DNA from: Nosema muscidifuracis
Lineage: Eukaryota > Microsporidia > Nosematidae
Direction: 5' to 3'
DNA: 64,000 nucleotides
Assembly: GCA_028335825.1 (NCBI GenBank)
Contig: JAIOKI010000002.1
Span: 372,001-436,000, forward strand
The translations under genes were made by a program, and so were the position numbers. Under the pieces are notes generated by a model that saw only the letters and a list, made by a program, of their open reading frames with translations, ran no database searches and was not told the DNA's origin. This document shows positions 9,981 through 17,963 of this stretch, in pieces; position 1 is the first letter of the stretch, and each line of letters starts with the position of its first letter.

Positions 9981-10949
9981 TTATAGATTTTCTGGTTCAT
10001 ATCTGAAAGGTTCAATATTTTCACCTCGTTTAGTTTCTATAACCTTATTCAAAAGCTTTTTATAAACTCTTGATGTGGTACATTCTTTAGACACAGGTAT
10101 ATTTAACTTATTCAAATATTCTTCTTTAGTATATCCATAAGGTAATTTAGATTTATATTTATCTTCTACTTCATTATTCCCTTCATTGATTATTACATGA
10201 GATGATTCAAAATCTTTTCGTTTTTTATTATCTATTCCTTCTTTGTATTCAGATATTGTGTTAAATTTTGTCTTAATTACTTCGAGACCAGGACCAGCCC
10301 AATCACCCCATCCAGGTAAAACCATTTCAAATGTTTTAGGTGCATTTTCGTTAATAACTTCTTCTTTTTCTTTAATAAAATCTTCTTCATTTTCTTCTAT
10401 ATCATCTTTAAAAGCCAATTTAACTATTTCATTCTGTTTTTCTGTATCTATATTTTCATTAAAAGAAAATATTGGAGCATCTTCTATTTCATCATTAATT
10501 ATTTCTTCATTGACTTCATCTTCATCATTTTCCATATCATTTTTAATATTTAAAGTTTTTTCTAAATTATCGTAATCTTCTTCACATTCTGTTTCTTTTT
10601 TAAGTTGTCTTTTTACTTTTCTATATGACTTACTCTTAATACGTTTAATTCTTCTCATTTTAGTATCAAAATTATGTTGAAAAGTCAATCTCTTATTTCT
10701 ATCATATGCAGATTCGTTATTCTTGTTTAATATTTTGTTTATAACTAATTCTAATTTAGTTTTTGGTACAATATCAAAAAAATTACTTTTTTCTTCTTGA
10801 AGATTCATTCTAGATTCTTTAGTAGATATAAATTGATTTATTTCATCTCTAGTATTTAATTTTAATGTTTTTGAATCTGTCATGTCATAATCTATTATTT
10901 CAATGTCTTTATATTTTACAAAATCATCTATAGTTAGTTTATTAGACAT
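9981..10949 (-). CDS. UTP14: U3 snoRNP / SSU processome protein Utp14
   Basis: Component of the small-subunit processome, needed for 18S rRNA maturation in the nucleolus. Two Utp14 hallmarks are visible: the basic IKSKSYRKVKRQLKK segment (about residues 104-118) and PGWGDWAGPG (212-221), matching the family GWGSWAGPG. A long acidic stretch lies between them. At 322 residues it is far shorter than yeast Utp14, as is usual in microsporidia. The reading frame also reaches an ATG at 10988, but the CCCC signal lies between the two ATGs, directly before 10949, so I take 10949. A TGCATAAA motif lies about 30 bases further upstream. Confidence 0.85.
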   Translation of the reverse strand: MSNKLTIDDFVKYKDIEIIDYDMTDSKTLKLNTRDEINQFISTKESRMNLQEEKSNFFDIVPKTKLELVINKILNKNNESAYDRNKRLTFQHNFDTKMRRIKRIKSKSYRKVKRQLKKETECEEDYDNLEKTLNIKNDMENDEDEVNEEIINDEIEDAPIFSFNENIDTEKQNEIVKLAFKDDIEENEEDFIKEKEEVINENAPKTFEMVLPGWGDWAGPGLEVIKTKFNTISEYKEGIDNKKRKDFESSHVIINEGNNEVEDKYKSKLPYGYTKEEYLNKLNIPVSKECTTSRVYKKLLNKVIETKRGENIEPFRYEPENL

Positions 10950-11009
10950 TATGGGGATACAAAAATATAAAATATTAAATTTATGCAAAAATCAATATTT
11001 TAAAAAAAA

Positions 11010-11091
11010 TGGACAAAGTGGGATTCGAACCCACGCAGTTTGCACTACTAACACCTGAAGCTAGCGCCTTAGACCACTCGGCCATTTGTCC
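11010..11091 (-). tRNA. tRNA-Leu (anticodon CAG)
   Basis: A type II tRNA with a 7-bp acceptor stem (GGACAAA/TTTGTCC), D arm TGGCCGAGTGGTC, anticodon stem CTAGC/GTTAG around loop TTCAGGT (anticodon CAG), a long variable arm and T arm GGGTTCGAATCCC. A73 is encoded at 11010, as leucine tRNAs need. No intron. A T-run follows on the minus strand as Pol III terminator. It is 59 bp upstream of the Utp14 start. Confidence 0.97.
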
Positions 11092-11240
11092 TTTAGAATT
11101 AAAGGAATATAAATTCATTTTATTTTATAAAACTATTTATTCATACTATAAAAAATTATTTAAACAAGTCAAAGTTCAACATGTTTTAGAAAAATATTTT
11201 ATCAAGATTATCATTTTGAGTTAATATTACATACCCATAA

Positions 11241-11714
11241 ATGGTAGATTACTCTCTCGAAAACACTTTAGTAAATGAAACAAAAGTTCGAGTAAAATTT
11301 AAACACAGAATAAATAATTTCGGATTTTTTATAGGAGATCTTTTTGAAAATATAGAGCCAGGTGTAAAAGTAGATATTCCACTTTATATAGCTAAATTTT
11401 TTTTAGAGAATAATCATTGTACACTTTGTAATGAAATAATACAAGAAGATATTAAAAATGATATCAGAGCTAATGCTTCAATTATTAATCTAAGCTCATT
11501 GTATTCTTATTTTTATTATTTTGTATCAAATTTTTATGATAAAGAATACGTGGTTGATGTCATGTTCAATAGATACAACACATTGTATAAGCTTATTCTT
11601 AAAGAAAGACTTGATGAAGATGATATTTTTATTTTGGATGTTACTGAGAAGAAAATTATTGTAGAAGCAAGAAGAATTTATTTGATGTATAGATCATATT
11701 TTATAAATCATTAG
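11241..11714 (+). CDS. PSF3: GINS complex subunit Psf3
   Basis: One of four GINS subunits that, with Cdc45 and MCM2-7, form the replicative helicase. The N-terminal part has the Psf3 pattern: DYSLENTL (the 'LDDIL' segment), a short beta strand ending GFF, then IEPGVKVDIPLYIAKFFL, matching the family's GTKVELPLWLAKAL, and a later 'AxxxxxNLSSLYSYFY' helix. 157 residues is compact for the family. The start follows ACCCATAA. Moderately secure; another GINS subunit is the alternative. Confidence 0.75.
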   Translation: MVDYSLENTLVNETKVRVKFKHRINNFGFFIGDLFENIEPGVKVDIPLYIAKFFLENNHCTLCNEIIQEDIKNDIRANASIINLSSLYSYFYYFVSNFYDKEYVVDVMFNRYNTLYKLILKERLDEDDIFILDVTEKKIIVEARRIYLMYRSYFINH

Positions 11715-11945
11715 TTTTTCAATTATTGAAATGAATGATTTTCTCAATTTACAAATTATTAATTTTTTAATGTATAAATTTTTCAATGTACACATTATTA
11801 ATCTTTTAATGATTGAAATGAATAATTTCTTATTTACAAATTATTATCTTTTAATACACCTTTCAATAATCAAAAATAATTGATTAATAAGTTTTAAATG
11901 TTTCGTCTTGCTAAAAAACACTTTTGTATATTTTTTACCCCAAAG
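11715..11945. repeat. imperfect repeats in spacer upstream of eIF2-alpha
   Basis: Repeated AAATTATTAATCTTTTAATG-like units alternating with ATTGAAATGAAT between Psf3 and eIF2-alpha. The region before 11946 contains ACCCC, the start signal of eIF2-alpha. Confidence 0.6.
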
Positions 11946-12812
11946 ATGAGTGGTTATGAATGTCGTTTCTTTAAAAAAAAGTATCCTTCTGAAGGAGAAA
12001 TGATAATGGGAAGAGTAGCTACTATTGATAATGAGGGTGTAAGTGTTGATCTTATAGAATATGGTGATGCACGTGGATTGATTTTATTGGGAGAATTATC
12101 GAAAAAACGAATTAAAAATATAAATCAAATAACAAAAATAGGAAATATTGAAGTTTGTATAGTTCTTAGAGTAGATAATGAAAAAGGATACATTGATCTG
12201 AGTTTGGCTAAGGTTAACGATCAAGAAAAAGAAGAATGTAGAAAGATGTATGCTAAAAATAAAATTGCTTATCATATTTTGGCGAAGGCTGCTAAAAAAC
12301 TCGATAAAACTGTCAAAGAGCTATATGAAGAATTTGGATACGAAAAAGCTGAAGAATTTGGATCTTTGTATTACTTTTTTGCTAGGGTTAAGGATGATGA
12401 AACTATTCTTGAGAATACTGAACTAGGATTGACTATTAAGAAATTGATACAAGATGAATTTCAGGCTAGTACTTACAAAGTTCGAGCTGATATTGAAGTT
12501 ACTTGTCCTGCTAAAGGAGGAATTTGTTCTATAAAAGATTCTTTTAGAAAAGCTGTGCGTAAAGATTCGAAATTGAAAATTTCTTTACTAAAAACTCCTA
12601 CTTATTCTGTCGTTAGAATTTCATCAGATAAAGATAAAGCTTATAAAATTGTACAAGAAGCATGTGATATGATAGAAAAAAGTATAACAGAAAAAGGAGG
12701 ATCAATTTTTGTAGTAAGTAAACCTAAATTATATGGCGAAAAGAGTAAATACGCCTTATTAAGCATAAATGATGATGAAGATGATGATAATGAAGATTTT
12801 TCAAGTGATTAA
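11946..12812 (+). CDS. translation initiation factor eIF2 alpha subunit
   Basis: Subunit of the eIF2-GTP-tRNAi complex. An S1/OB domain (about 15-90) is followed by a helical domain and a C-terminal alpha-beta domain, with an acidic tail. Signature segments include RGLILLGELSKKRIKNIN and VDNEKGYIDLSLAKV. S52, counted with the initiator Met, corresponds to the regulatory Ser51 of animals and yeast, so the phosphorylation site is kept. At 288 residues it is near full length. The frame also opens at an ATG at 11898, but TTTACCCCAAAG directly before 11946 marks the start there. Confidence 0.97.
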   Translation: MSGYECRFFKKKYPSEGEMIMGRVATIDNEGVSVDLIEYGDARGLILLGELSKKRIKNINQITKIGNIEVCIVLRVDNEKGYIDLSLAKVNDQEKEECRKMYAKNKIAYHILAKAAKKLDKTVKELYEEFGYEKAEEFGSLYYFFARVKDDETILENTELGLTIKKLIQDEFQASTYKVRADIEVTCPAKGGICSIKDSFRKAVRKDSKLKISLLKTPTYSVVRISSDKDKAYKIVQEACDMIEKSITEKGGSIFVVSKPKLYGEKSKYALLSINDDEDDDNEDFSSD

Positions 12813-12864
12813 ATGTTTTTAGATTTTTAACATTCCCAATATTTAATTTTTCCCCTCTTTATTA

Positions 12865-13080
12865 ATGCAAAATAACAAGAAATTTTTTATCAGTGGAATC
12901 AAGGAATATATTGATGAAATATTTGACGAAGACAATATATACCACAAATATGGAATCTACTTGGCAGAATCTGGTGCTCCTTTTGATAAGGAATTGTTCA
13001 ATGATAAAATTTCGTTAATAAATTTTTTAAAGAAACAGCGCATGGAATTTAAAACTAAAAATAAAAAAATGGATTGGTAA
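12865..13080 (+). CDS. small acidic/basic hypothetical protein, 71 aa
   Basis: I do not recognise this protein. It starts after TTTTCCCCTCTTTATTA, a clear start signal, and its stop lies 14 bases before the Nhp2 start, so the two are packed like other real genes here. The N-terminal half is acidic with EYIDEIFDED; the C-terminus is lysine-rich. It looks helical, with no signal peptide and no membrane segment. The start signal and packing support a real gene, not chance. Confidence 0.7.
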   Translation: MQNNKKFFISGIKEYIDEIFDEDNIYHKYGIYLAESGAPFDKELFNDKISLINFLKKQRMEFKTKNKKMDW

Positions 13081-13094
13081 AAACCCCAAAGAAA

Positions 13095-13412
13095 ATGATT
13101 ATTGCTAACCCACTTGCTACAGATAAACAATTAGAAATGATTAATAAAAATCTAAAAGAGAAAAGTTCAGTCTGTTCAGGAATAAAAGCTTGTACTAAAG
13201 AAATTATAAAAGAATCAAAAGGAGTGATCGTTCTCACAGCTGATACTACTCCAATGGATCTTATTACACATATCCCTGCTTTATGTGAAGAAAAAGGTGT
13301 TAAATATATTTTTGTTAAGAAAAAAGATCAACTAGAAAATTCTTATACTTGTGTATTTCTATATAAAGATGATGTATTAGAATTGTATGAGTCTATTCAA
13401 AAAATAAATTAA
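13095..13412 (+). CDS. NHP2: box H/ACA snoRNP protein Nhp2 (L7Ae family)
   Basis: RNA-binding subunit of H/ACA snoRNPs that guide pseudouridylation of rRNA. The L7Ae fold is evident from GIKACTKEIIKESKGVIVL, then DTTPMDLITHIPALCEEKGV and YIFVKKKDQL, corresponding to Nhp2's KHIPVLCEDHSVPYIFIPSKQDL. 105 residues. The start is the ATG at 13095, preceded by AACCCCAAAGAA; the frame extends upstream, but without an ATG. The start signal begins only 3 bases after the stop of the upstream small gene. Snu13 and eL8 are related alternatives, but the 'HIPALCEE' segment fits Nhp2 better. Confidence 0.88.
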   Translation: MIIANPLATDKQLEMINKNLKEKSSVCSGIKACTKEIIKESKGVIVLTADTTPMDLITHIPALCEEKGVKYIFVKKKDQLENSYTCVFLYKDDVLELYESIQKIN

Positions 13413-13690
13413 GTTAACTTTATCTTTAATAATTAAATAATTTTCATCCAATTATGCATAAAATATTTTTTTAATAAATTAAGTTACTTTATCTTTAATA
13501 ATTAAATAATTTTCATCCAATTATGCATAAAATATTTTTTTAATATTTTAAGTTAATTTTTATCTTTAATAATTAAATAATTTTCATCCAATTATGCATA
13601 AAATATTTTTTTAATATTTTAAGTTAACTTTTATCTTTAATAATTAAATAATTTTCATCCAATTATGCATAAAATATTTTTTTTTAATAT
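13407..13690. repeat. tandem repeat, 4 units of 69-71 bp
   Basis: Four units with TTTTCATCCAATTATGCATA at 13441, 13510, 13581 and 13652. The first unit begins with the Nhp2 stop codon. Each unit carries TTATGCATAAAA, the same motif found once more at about 13710, just before the next gene, so the array may multiply a promoter element. Confidence 0.95.
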
Positions 13691-13743
13691 TTTTTTATTT
13701 GTTAAGATATGCATAAAATGAATTTTCTTATTTTAATCCTTAA

Positions 13744-14601
13744 ATGGATAAAGACTTCATGACAACAAAAGAAAAAGATTATGTAAATTACATGCTGACT
13801 AAAAGTCTTAAACAAAACAGATCAGATATTAATTATAAGCATATTTTTAGTGATTCAGATATTAAATTAGAATATGTACCTCCTACAACAGAAACTAAAA
13901 CTTCTTTCATATTTGGTAAGGACACATGTAGAGATAATAAAAGAAATCGATATTTTTTAAATTCAAATAGTCTATCAAAAGATTTAGAAATTAGAAAAGA
14001 AATAGAAAATATGATTACTAAGTTTTCTTTTATGACTTATTATATATCAGAAGATTTTAGAGAGGATATTATAAAAAATATTAAAGAGAATATTTCTGTA
14101 TATATCAAGTACCCAAAGATTTGGAGACTTCTTGATAAAGTATTTGATTCTATGGATGAGGAATCAAAAAAAAGCGTCATTTTTAAGATAATTGAATTAT
14201 TTGAATACTCAGTAAGTTTCGAAGAATGCAAAAATTTCGTGAATAAATGGTACGATAAAATTCCAATATTTAAGCAAAACGAAATTGACAATCATTTCTT
14301 AACTCATTATATGACTAATGGAACAGGTCTTATACTTGCTACATGTTTATTAATTAATAATGAAGATCTTTACGATGTATTTTATACTAATTTAATTATC
14401 AGAATTGAATTATCTCTTGAAATAAATGAAGTATGGAATTTTCTGGCTGTCCTTATGAAATTCTGTGATAAAGATAAGAAATTCAGACTTGTTAAATTAA
14501 CAAAATCAAAATTATTTGAAATAAAAAATGATGAAGAAAAACTCAAATACGCTCGAAATTATTTTAAATGCTTAGGATTTGAGCTTGAAGATTTATTTTA
14601 A
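13744..14601 (+). CDS. helical protein, possible Pat1-like mRNA-decay factor
   Basis: 285 residues, mostly helical after a polar N-terminal 80 residues. NGTGLILATCLLINNEDLYDVFYT and LMKFCDKDKKFRLVKLTKSKL resemble, in spacing and character, the Pat1 C-terminal 'NKFGLSLLLILLSRGED' and 'FSRYVDRQKLNLLETKLQ' segments. Pat1 promotes decapping, and Dcp1 is encoded 1.2 kb downstream, which fits but proves nothing. No CCC directly before the ATG (TCCTTAA), but TATGCATAAAA lies about 30 bases upstream. The gene is real; the function is an inference. Confidence 0.45.
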   Translation: MDKDFMTTKEKDYVNYMLTKSLKQNRSDINYKHIFSDSDIKLEYVPPTTETKTSFIFGKDTCRDNKRNRYFLNSNSLSKDLEIRKEIENMITKFSFMTYYISEDFREDIIKNIKENISVYIKYPKIWRLLDKVFDSMDEESKKSVIFKIIELFEYSVSFEECKNFVNKWYDKIPIFKQNEIDNHFLTHYMTNGTGLILATCLLINNEDLYDVFYTNLIIRIELSLEINEVWNFLAVLMKFCDKDKKFRLVKLTKSKLFEIKNDEEKLKYARNYFKCLGFELEDLF

Positions 14602-14622
14602 TAAACATATATATCGAAATAA

Positions 14623-15549
14623 TTAATTTTCATTATTTTCCTGAAACATTTTTTCCATATTATTAATACATTCACTATCGTACTTATCAAATATTTTATC
14701 TTCAAGTATTTCTTCTAAGCTTATTCTATTAGATGGATTTATTATTAATATTTTATCTAGCAAAATTACAATATCCTCGTAAAAATTCTTAAATATTTTC
14801 TTTAAATTTCTTTGTGATTGTGGAATATTTAATAATTCGTAAGATGGTACATTTTCTATACCTGGATATGTTCTATTATTTATAGATCCACATATTGACA
14901 CAATAGATTCTAAAACTTTAAAATCTGTATTTCCTAAAAAAAGAGGAGTACCTTGCATTAATTCTCCTAATATACAACCTAATCCCCATATATCACATGT
15001 ATGATCATAAGTACCAGTATTTAATAATATTTCAGGAGGTCTGTACCATAAAGTAACTACCCCTGGACTATATTTATTATTTTTATTAGTAGTTGTAGCC
15101 ATACCTAAATCTGCAATTTTAACATTCAAATTGAAATCCATAAGTATATTTGATGATTTAATATCTCTATGTATAATTTTCTGATCATGAAGATATTTTA
15201 ATCCTTCAGAAATTTGACGAAAAATATGAATAATTTCTCGTCTATTTAAAATATTTTTCTTTAAATATGTGTTTAGATCAAATCTGTAAAAAGGAAAAAT
15301 CAAGTAGATTTCTTCGTTTTCTACATTAATTTCGATAAGTTTAATTATATTTTTATGATTAAGGGATCGTAAATATTTGATTTCTCTTATTGTTGTTATA
15401 TGTAATCCATTTTGTTGATTATTAATATGTTTTATACCATAAATTTCAGAATTCAATCTCCCTTTATAAACCTTTCCAAATGTTCCTTGTCCAACTACAT
15501 CTTCAAGTTTATATCTTAGATTAGTTTTTGTAAACTTTTCATTTTCCAT
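14623..15549 (-). CDS. cyclin-dependent kinase, CTK1/CDK9/CDK12 type
   Basis: A complete protein kinase, probably acting on the RNA polymerase II C-terminal domain. Visible are the G-loop GQGTFG (20-25), catalytic K40, the cyclin-binding helix HITTIRE (50-56; compare PITALRE and PITSIRE), HRDIKSSN with D129, and VVTLWYRPPEILL. The metal-binding DFG is DLG (147-149). The T-loop threonine of CDK9 (YTNRVVTLW) is a serine here: YSPGVVTLW, S161. 308 residues with essentially no extensions. The start is preceded by GGGGCA, the GGG form of the start signal. The exact subclass (CTK1 versus BUR1/CDK9) is uncertain. Confidence 0.9.
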   Translation of the reverse strand: MENEKFTKTNLRYKLEDVVGQGTFGKVYKGRLNSEIYGIKHINNQQNGLHITTIREIKYLRSLNHKNIIKLIEINVENEEIYLIFPFYRFDLNTYLKKNILNRREIIHIFRQISEGLKYLHDQKIIHRDIKSSNILMDFNLNVKIADLGMATTTNKNNKYSPGVVTLWYRPPEILLNTGTYDHTCDIWGLGCILGELMQGTPLFLGNTDFKVLESIVSICGSINNRTYPGIENVPSYELLNIPQSQRNLKKIFKNFYEDIVILLDKILIINPSNRISLEEILEDKIFDKYDSECINNMEKMFQENNEN

Positions 15550-15639
15550 TGCCCCAATCTTGATTCAATTTTTAAAACTACTTAAAAAAATATTATTAAT
15601 TTAGTCAAGTATTTTTCCTAATTTCATTTAATAATTTCT

Positions 15640-15817
15640 TATCTAAGGCTTAATAATTAAATATACTTCTCAATTAAAAATTAAATATACTTCACAATTA
15701 AAAATTAAATATACTTCATATAATAATTTCCACTAAATAATTTCTTATATAAGGCTTAATAATTAAATATACTTCACATAATAATAATTAAATATCTAAA
15801 ACTTAATAATTTCATAT
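15640..15817. repeat. short tandem repeats
   Basis: Units of AATTAAATATACTTCACAAT and TAATTTCTTATATAAGGCTT repeat between the two minus-strand genes and run up to the stop codon of Dcp1. Confidence 0.75.
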
Positions 15818-16183
15818 CTAAGACTTCATAATAATTTCATATACTTCAGTAATTGCTTCTTTATTATGAAACCATATACCAAATATTTCTTTTCTATTAT
15901 TATCAATTATTAATATGTCATCTTCTATTCTACATCTAGTACGTTGATCAATAACTATTTTAATATCCCTTAAATCTGATTTATTATATACACATAATTT
16001 AAATATTCCAATATCTTTTATATTATAAAAGACACATGTTCCATAAATATCAAGATCTTCCCATGTTTTATTAACCATTTTATATACAGAAGTGAATTTA
16101 GAAAATGATAAAAGATTTTTATATTCTGTATCAGTTTTCTTAAGGTATCTATCAATAATCGAAGAATTTGACTTATTAATCAT
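15818..16183 (-). CDS. DCP1: mRNA decapping protein Dcp1
   Basis: Activator of the Dcp2 decapping enzyme, EVH1-like fold. The pattern fits Dcp1 along its length: SSIIDRYLKK, VYKMVNKTWEDLDIYGTCVF (compare Dcp1 'LYKFNS..WEKTDIEGTLFV'), IEDDILIIDNNRKEIFGIWF (compare 'FLLYRNPSGEVYGIWF') and a final helix. 121 residues is a minimal Dcp1 with no C-terminal extension. The start follows GCCCCTA. Divergent from the Mei2-type gene, sharing a 67-bp intergenic region with a perfect inverted repeat. Confidence 0.85.
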   Translation of the reverse strand: MINKSNSSIIDRYLKKTDTEYKNLLSFSKFTSVYKMVNKTWEDLDIYGTCVFYNIKDIGIFKLCVYNKSDLRDIKIVIDQRTRCRIEDDILIIDNNRKEIFGIWFHNKEAITEVYEIIMKS

Positions 16184-16201
16184 TAGGGGCTAAATTATGA
16201 A

Positions 16202-16253
16202 CATGCATTTATGCAAAAAGATTTATTAAATATTTTTTTTGCATAAATGCATG
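16202..16253. promoter_or_regulatory. 18-nt perfect inverted repeat in a divergent promoter
   Basis: Arms at 16202-16219 and 16236-16253 (TTTTTGCATAAATGCATG on the right) are exact reverse complements around a 16-nt spacer. Each arm contains TGCATAAA pointing outward. The right arm ends with the start codon of the Mei2-type gene; the left arm gives an ATG opening a four-codon frame before the Dcp1 start. Probably a bidirectional promoter element. Confidence 0.7.
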
Positions 16254-17099
16254 AAAGATGATTTCAATAATTTACTTAAATCAAGCGTTCCTTATAAAGA
16301 ATCAATTTCTAAAGAAAATAAGTCATTTTCATTTCCTAAATATATACCCTTATATAAGGATTTGATACCATTTGAATGTACAGATAAAATAATGAAAATT
16401 ATACCTGATGAAGAAGTTCACGAAAGATTATTTGAAAATGTCGAAGATATTTTTTCTAAACTTAAAATAATTTCTAATAAAAATTCTAGATTAAATAATA
16501 CAATCTTTTTAGATGATAAAGAGAATCAAATTAATTATGAGAGATGTGAGTTGAATAAAGATATTGATGATTCTGATAGTGAAACTAATAAGTTTGATTT
16601 AAATTTATCTATTTATAATTTCGAATCTAAATATCTTAAACCTACAAAATCAGAAATCTGTTCAACAATTGATCCAAAATATATAATTGATATTAAAAAT
16701 ATGACAGATCCACGTACAACTTGTATGATAAAAAATATTCCTAACAAATATACACAAATTATGTTAATAAATTTACTTAACGAACATCATTTCGGATGTT
16801 TCGATTTCGTGTATCTAAGAATGGATTTTAAAAATAAGTGTAATGTTGGATACGCTTTCGTAAATTTTACTAAAACTGAATATATAAAAAGTTTCTATTA
16901 TAAAATTAATAATAAAAGATGGAAAATGTTTAGTAGTAATAAAATTGCTGAACTTACATATGCTTCAATACAAGGATTTGATAGTTTAATGAATAAATTT
17001 AAAAATAGTCTTGTAATGAAAGAGCAAGAATCATACAGGCCTAAAATATTTTATAAGGATGGACATCTTAAAGGATTTGAGAAACCAATGTCATTTTAA
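16251..17099 (+). CDS. Mei2-type RNA-binding protein
   Basis: The C-terminal half is the characteristic Mei2 RRM (about residues 157-265): RTTCMIKNIPNKYT, FKNKCNVGYAFVNF, NNKRWKMFSSNKIAELTYA and IQGFDSLMNKFKNSLVM, all near-identical in layout to fission yeast and plant Mei2. After it only RPKIFYKDG remains, as in the family. The N-terminal 150 residues are polar and unrecognised. In fission yeast Mei2 switches cells into meiosis by trapping RNA-elimination machinery. Whether that holds here is unknown. The ATG at 16251 lies inside TGCATAAATGCATG, and there is no CCC signal. 282 residues, much shorter than yeast Mei2. Confidence 0.88.
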   Translation: MKDDFNNLLKSSVPYKESISKENKSFSFPKYIPLYKDLIPFECTDKIMKIIPDEEVHERLFENVEDIFSKLKIISNKNSRLNNTIFLDDKENQINYERCELNKDIDDSDSETNKFDLNLSIYNFESKYLKPTKSEICSTIDPKYIIDIKNMTDPRTTCMIKNIPNKYTQIMLINLLNEHHFGCFDFVYLRMDFKNKCNVGYAFVNFTKTEYIKSFYYKINNKRWKMFSSNKIAELTYASIQGFDSLMNKFKNSLVMKEQESYRPKIFYKDGHLKGFEKPMSF

Positions 17100-17346
17100 T
17101 AAAATTGTATAAAAATTCCATAAGGATTTTATAAAATATATTCTTTAATTTTATAAAATATATTCTTTAATTTTATAAAACAAGGATTATTAAATAAGAA
17201 AAATTTGATAATCAAGTGATTTTTCTTAGATGTTAAAAAAATATATTCTTTATTTGATAAATAATATTTCATCATTTTAAATTATTAAAAAATATTTTCC
17301 TTATTGTTTAATAGATAATATAAAACTTATTTTTATATACCCTCAT

Positions 17347-17940
17347 ATGACAATTTACTACACCCTAATTAGAGAAAATAATACTAAAAAACTTATGAGT
17401 GCAGAGTATAGTCCACAATCATCAAACATTACTATAGGTAAAGATATTCTTAAAGAATTACGAGACACAAAAACAAATGAAGACCTTACTAAAATTGAAT
17501 CAAGTGATTCTAAATATTTATTTTTAATTTATATTTATAAAGAATACAATTTCTCAGTTATAATTGATCAGTACGAATCTGATCAAAATGTTGTAAATTA
17601 TGTTCATGATTTGTACAAAGAACTTGTAAACAAAAAGGACAGAAAAAATTATGAATTTGATACAGTAATTAAAAATAAAAGTAACCAATACAATAAAGAT
17701 AAAACAATGCGAGTAGTTGATGAGACTAAAAATATTTTAGCTGATTCTCTTAATTTGATTATACAAAGACGAGAGAATATTGATAATTTAAGCAAATTGG
17801 CTAATAAATTGAGTGTAGAAACAAAGCATATGCATAGTTCTATTAAGAATATGAAATTTAAAAATCTTATGTCGGAATATGGAATATATTTTGGGATTTT
17901 TTTGATAATATTTCTATTTTTGTATTACATTCTTCATTAA
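17347..17940 (+). CDS. SEC22: R-SNARE Sec22
   Basis: SNARE for ER-Golgi vesicle fusion. An N-terminal longin domain (1-110) ends in YEFDTVIKNKSNQY, matching Sec22's 'IEFDTFIQKTKKLY'. A SNARE motif (about 115-175) with the central arginine R141 in LNLIIQRRENIDNL follows, then a C-terminal membrane anchor (about 178-196). 197 residues. The start follows ATACCCTCAT. The spacer upstream (17100-17346) contains A+T-rich repeats only. Ykt6 is excluded by the transmembrane anchor; a VAMP7-like SNARE is a weaker alternative. Confidence 0.87.
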   Translation: MTIYYTLIRENNTKKLMSAEYSPQSSNITIGKDILKELRDTKTNEDLTKIESSDSKYLFLIYIYKEYNFSVIIDQYESDQNVVNYVHDLYKELVNKKDRKNYEFDTVIKNKSNQYNKDKTMRVVDETKNILADSLNLIIQRRENIDNLSKLANKLSVETKHMHSSIKNMKFKNLMSEYGIYFGIFLIIFLFLYYILH

Positions 17941-17963
17941 AATATTGAATTTGTAAAATAATT

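Noticed and set aside
11009-11224. Plus-strand frame beginning MDKVGFEPTQF
   Set aside because: It is the antisense of the tRNA-Leu gene, a common false ORF.
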